A DNA stretch of 64,000 bases from Phenylobacterium deserti (GTDB lineage: Bacteria > Pseudomonadota > Alphaproteobacteria > Caulobacterales > Caulobacteraceae). The stretch is taken from the NCBI GenBank assembly GCA_945883235.1, contig CAMCXF010000010.1:36826-100825 (forward strand). The letters run 5' to 3'. A program made the position numbers and the translations under genes. The notes beneath the pieces are model-generated. The model was not told the origin of the DNA and searched no databases. It saw nothing but the letters and a program-made list of their open reading frames with translations. Below are positions 60,327 to 64,000 of this stretch, one piece after another (within the stretch, counting starts at the first letter, position 1; the number at the start of each line of letters is the position of its first letter).

Positions 60327-61358
60327 ATGGCGCGCGGGCAGACAACGGCCGCTCAGCGGAAATCCGGCGGGGCAGGCGGTAAATCCGCGCCGACGCGGGA
60401 GGAACTCCTCGAATACTATCGCGAGATGCTGTTGATCCGTCGCTTCGAGGAGCGGGCGGGACAGCTGTACGGCATGGGACTGATCGGCGGGTTCTGCCAC
60501 CTCTACATCGGCCAAGAAGCCATTGCCGTGGGCGTGCAGGCCGCCAAGCGGGCCGGCGACCAGATGATCACCGGTTATCGCGACCATGGTCACATGCTGG
60601 TCTGCGGCATGGATCCGCGCGAGGTGATGGCCGAGCTGACCGGGCGGTCCGGCGGATCGTCCAGGGGCAAGGGCGGCTCGATGCACATGTTCTCGACCGA
60701 GGCGGCGTTTTACGGCGGTCACGGGATCGTGGGGGCGCAGGTCAGCCTGGGGACGGGACTAGCGCTGGCCAACGCCTATCGCGGCGACGGCAAGGTGAGC
60801 TGGGCGTTCTATGGCGACGGCGCGGCCAACCAGGGCCAGGTCTATGAGAGCTTCAACATGGCCCAGGTCTGGAAGCTGCCCATCGTCTATGTGATCGAGA
60901 ACAACGAATACGCCATGGGCACGGCGATTGACCGCTCGTCGTCCGAGACCAAGCTGCACAAGCGCGGCGTGTCGTTCAACATTCCCGGCGAGGAAGTCGA
61001 CGGCATGGACGTGACAGCCGTAAAGGCGGCGGCCACCCGCGCGGCCGAGCACTGCCGGACTGGCAACGGCCCCTACATCCTCGAAATGAAAACCTACCGC
61101 TATCGCGGCCACTCCATGAGCGACCCGGCAAAATACCGGACGCGGGAGGAGGTCGACGAGGTGCGCAAGACCCGCGACCCCATCGAACATGTGGAAGACC
61201 TGCTGGAAAAGGCGGGTTGGGCCGATGAGGCCGTGCTGAAGGCCATCGATGCCGAGGTGAAGCGGATCGTCGCTGATTCCGCCGAGTTCGCCCGCACCAG
61301 CCCGGAGCCGGACCCGTCCGAGCTCTACACCAACGTCTACACGGAGGTGCAGGCGTGA
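60327..61358 (+). CDS. pdhA: Pyruvate dehydrogenase E1 component, alpha subunit
   Basis: [30 protein letters not shown], ThDP motif [17 protein letters not shown]. Confidence 0.96.
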   Translation: MARGQTTAAQRKSGGAGGKSAPTREELLEYYREMLLIRRFEERAGQLYGMGLIGGFCHLYIGQEAIAVGVQAAKRAGDQMITGYRDHGHMLVCGMDPREVMAELTGRSGGSSRGKGGSMHMFSTEAAFYGGHGIVGAQVSLGTGLALANAYRGDGKVSWAFYGDGAANQGQVYESFNMAQVWKLPIVYVIENNEYAMGTAIDRSSSETKLHKRGVSFNIPGEEVDGMDVTAVKAAATRAAEHCRTGNGPYILEMKTYRYRGHSMSDPAKYRTREEVDEVRKTRDPIEHVEDLLEKAGWADEAVLKAIDAEVKRIVADSAEFARTSPEPDPSELYTNVYTEVQA

Positions 61359-62734
61359 CTGACATCCTGATGCCGGCCCTCTCGCCTACGATGGAAGAGG
61401 GCACGCTAGCGAAGTGGCACGTCAAGGTGGGCGATAAGGTCGCCTCCGGAGATGTGATCGCCGAGATCGAAACCGACAAGGCCACGATGGAGGTCGAGGC
61501 GGTCGATGAGGGCGTGATCGAGGCGCTGCTGGTGGCCGAGGGCACCGAGGAGGTGAAGGTCAACTCGGTCATCGCGCGGCTGGCGGGTGGGGTGGGCGCA
61601 GTGGCTGCGCCGGAACCGGCTCCCTCGATGGATCCCAATCCGCAGCCGGCATCCCGGGCCGAGGCCAAGGGTGATCCCGTGCGCGCCGCTGTCGCGTCGT
61701 CGACGGTGCCGGCGGTCGTGTTGCGCGACCCGGAGCTGCCCGAAGGGGTCTCCCTGGTGAAGGTGACGGTCCGCGACGCATTGCGCGACGCCATGGCCGA
61801 GGAGATGCGCCGCGACCCCGACGTGTTCCTGATGGGCGAGGAAGTCGCGCAGTACCAGGGTGCCTATAAGGTGAGCCGTGGTCTGCTGGACGAGTTCGGC
61901 CCCAAGCGGGTGATTGACACCCCGATTACCGAGCATGGGTTCGCCGGTCTGGGCGTCGGTGCGGCGATGGCCGGCCTGAAGCCGATCATCGAGTTCATGA
62001 CGTTCAACTTTGCCATGCAGGCCATTGATCATGTGATCAATTCCGCCGCCAAGACGCTCTATATGTCTGGCGGTCAGATTAAGTGCTCGATCGTCTTCCG
62101 GGGTCCGAATGGTGCCGCGGCCCGGGTCGGTGCCCAGCACAGCCAGGATTACGGCAGCTGGTACGCTCATGTGCCTGGGCTGAAGGTGCTGGCACCCTAC
62201 GACAGCGCCGACGCCAAAGGCCTGATGAAGGCCGCGATCCGCGACCCGAACCCCGTGGTCTTCCTGGAGCACGAGATGCTCTACGGCCAGGAGTTCGACG
62301 TGCCGGAGGGAATTGACTGGGTCGTGCCGATCGGCAAGGCGAAGATCCGTCGCGAAGGAACGGGCGTCACTCTGGTGGCCTATTCTCGCATGGTGGGCTT
62401 CTGCCTGCAGGCGGCGGAAAAGCTGGCCGAGGAGGGGATCGAAGCCGAGGTGATCGATTTGCGGACACTTCGGCCCATGGACACCGAGACCATCGTCAAC
62501 TCTGTGAAGAAGACCAACCGGCTGGTGACCGTGGAAGAGGGCTGGGGCCCGATGGGCGTCGGGGCTTACATCTGCGCCAAGGTAGTGGAAGACGCGTTTG
62601 ACTATCTGGACGCCCCGCCAGCGAGGGTTCACCAGGAGGACGTGCCGCTGCCGTATGCAGCGAACCTTGAAGTGCTGTCGATGCCGTCGGTGGACAAGAT
62701 CGTCGCGGCGGCGAAAGCGGTGAGTTACCGGTGA
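61355..62734 (+). CDS. pdhB: Pyruvate dehydrogenase E1 component, beta subunit with N-terminal lipoyl domain (GTG start)
   Basis: Lipoyl motif [17 protein letters not shown] then E1-beta [26 protein letters not shown]-like core. Confidence 0.96.
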   Translation: MTDILMPALSPTMEEGTLAKWHVKVGDKVASGDVIAEIETDKATMEVEAVDEGVIEALLVAEGTEEVKVNSVIARLAGGVGAVAAPEPAPSMDPNPQPASRAEAKGDPVRAAVASSTVPAVVLRDPELPEGVSLVKVTVRDALRDAMAEEMRRDPDVFLMGEEVAQYQGAYKVSRGLLDEFGPKRVIDTPITEHGFAGLGVGAAMAGLKPIIEFMTFNFAMQAIDHVINSAAKTLYMSGGQIKCSIVFRGPNGAAARVGAQHSQDYGSWYAHVPGLKVLAPYDSADAKGLMKAAIRDPNPVVFLEHEMLYGQEFDVPEGIDWVVPIGKAKIRREGTGVTLVAYSRMVGFCLQAAEKLAEEGIEAEVIDLRTLRPMDTETIVNSVKKTNRLVTVEEGWGPMGVGAYICAKVVEDAFDYLDAPPARVHQEDVPLPYAANLEVLSMPSVDKIVAAAKAVSYR

Positions 62735-63135
62735 GCCAGGACTTCTCCTGGCGCACCGGTGGCTGCCATTGTGGGGCGGTCCGGTTCGAGATCGAACTGC
62801 CGGCCCGCGTCGGCGCGCACCGCTGCAACTGCTCGATGTGCGCCAAGGTGGGGTTTGTGCATGTGATCGTGCCGGAGAACCGGTTTCGGCTGGTACAGGG
62901 GGGCGAGCGGTTGACGGAATACACCTTCAACACCGGCGTCGCGAAACACCTGTTCTGCTCGGCGTGCGGCGTAAAAAGCTTTTACCGGCCGCGGTCCAAC
63001 CCGGACGGTTGGAGCATAAATGCCCGCTGCCTCGACTCCACCGACGATCTGGACCTGATCATCGAGGCCTTCGACGGCCAGAACTGGGAGGCCAATGCGG
63101 CGTCCCTGTCCCATCTCTCCAAGGAGCCCGCATGA
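62731..63135 (+). CDS. GFA (glutathione-dependent formaldehyde-activating-like) family protein (GTG start)
   Basis: Cys motifs [51 protein letters not shown]. Confidence 0.9.
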   Translation: MSQDFSWRTGGCHCGAVRFEIELPARVGAHRCNCSMCAKVGFVHVIVPENRFRLVQGGERLTEYTFNTGVAKHLFCSACGVKSFYRPRSNPDGWSINARCLDSTDDLDLIIEAFDGQNWEANAASLSHLSKEPA

Positions 63136-64000
63136 CGGACATCCTGATGCCCGCCCTGTCCCCCACCATGGAGGAGGGCACACTGGCGAAGTGGCACGTC
63201 AAGGTTGGAGACAAGATCTCGTCCGGCGACGTGATCGCCGAGATCGAGACCGACAAGGCGACCATGGAGGTGGAAGCTGTAGACGAGGGCGTCGTCGAAG
63301 CGCTGCTGGTGGCCGAGGGTACGGAGGGCGTGAAGGTCAATGCGACCATTGCCCGGTTGGTCGGGGAGGCGGGTGCCGCAGCGTCGCCGCCGAAAGTCGA
63401 AACACCCGCCGCCAAGGTCGCAGAGCCGATCAAGGTCGAGACGCCAACGCCGGTTGCAGCGCCCGCCAAGGCCTCCAGCGTGGATCGGGTCTTTGCCTCG
63501 CCGCTGGCGCGCCGGATCGCGGAGCAGAAGGGGGTGGATCTCGCCTCAGTGACGGGTTCCGGTCCGCATGGCCGCATCATCAAGGCTGATGTTGAGGCTG
63601 CGAAACCGGGCCAGGCCAAGCCTGCTGCGCCGCAGGCGACTTCGCAGGCCGCCCCCGCCCCCTCTGCCGCCCCGCGGCCGGTGCAGAGCCTGGAGCAGAT
63701 GGGCATCGCGCCCGGCAGCTACGACCTGATCCCGCTGGACGGCATGCGCAAGACTGTAGCGCGGCGGATGTCCGACAGCTTTCGCGACGTGCCGCACTTC
63801 CCGCTCAGCATCGATATCGAGCTGGACGAACTGCTGGCGGCGCGCATCAAGATCAACGCCATGCTGGAGAAGCAGGGCGTCAAGGTCAGCGTAAATGACA
63901 TGGTGATCAAGGCCGCCGCTGTGGCGCTGATGCGGGTGCCGGAGGCCAATGCCTCGTATTCACCCGAAGGCATCGCCATGCACCACCACGCCGACATCGC
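63132..64000 (+). CDS. pdhC: Dihydrolipoamide acetyltransferase (E2), truncated by window end
   Basis: [53 protein letters not shown]..., peripheral-subunit-binding [34 protein letters not shown]; open to base 64000. Confidence 0.95.
   Translation, partial: MTDILMPALSPTMEEGTLAKWHVKVGDKISSGDVIAEIETDKATMEVEAVDEGVVEALLVAEGTEGVKVNATIARLVGEAGAAASPPKVETPAAKVAEPIKVETPTPVAAPAKASSVDRVFASPLARRIAEQKGVDLASVTGSGPHGRIIKADVEAAKPGQAKPAAPQATSQAAPAPSAAPRPVQSLEQMGIAPGSYDLIPLDGMRKTVARRMSDSFRDVPHFPLSIDIELDELLAARIKINAMLEKQGVKVSVNDMVIKAAAVALMRVPEANASYSPEGIAMHHHADI

Overview
This is a high-GC alphaproteobacterial chromosome segment. The gene content and order look like Caulobacteraceae (inference from gene order; no search was run). 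Nearly all of it is dense core metabolism: the end of nuoF, then nuoG-H-(lipoprotein)-I-J-K-L-M-N, birA, coaX, RNase J, a fused double class III CoA-transferase, methylmalonyl-CoA epimerase, proS, lolC/lolD, dnaE, rpsB-tsf-pyrH-frr-uppS-cdsA-dxr-rseP-bamA-skp-lpxD-fabZ-lpxA-lpxI-lpxB, gltA, gltX, comEC, lexA, trpC-D-G-E, a PpiD-like foldase, tpiA, secG, pyrG, rpmF, eno, an ftsB-like gene and pdhA-pdhB-(gfa)-pdhC. The main accessory interval is 19.7-21.8 kb. It holds a hypothetical gene behind an exact GAAC-N7-GAAC LexA operator, an orphan repeat-containing intergenic block, a BrnT/BrnA toxin-antitoxin pair, a small divergent ORF, and a second exact GAAC-N7-GAAC operator. That second operator sits in front of a 29-codon membrane micro-ORF, absent from the ORF track, that resembles the Caulobacter SOS cell-division inhibitor SidA, directly upstream of dnaE. 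lexA itself, in this window, carries the same operator type overlapping its promoter, which supports the motif internally. Other points of interest are an in-frame amber stop in a small ASCH-like gene next to lexA, a lipoprotein gene inside the nuo operon, a Gfa-type gene inside the pdh operon, and a possible structured rpsB leader.
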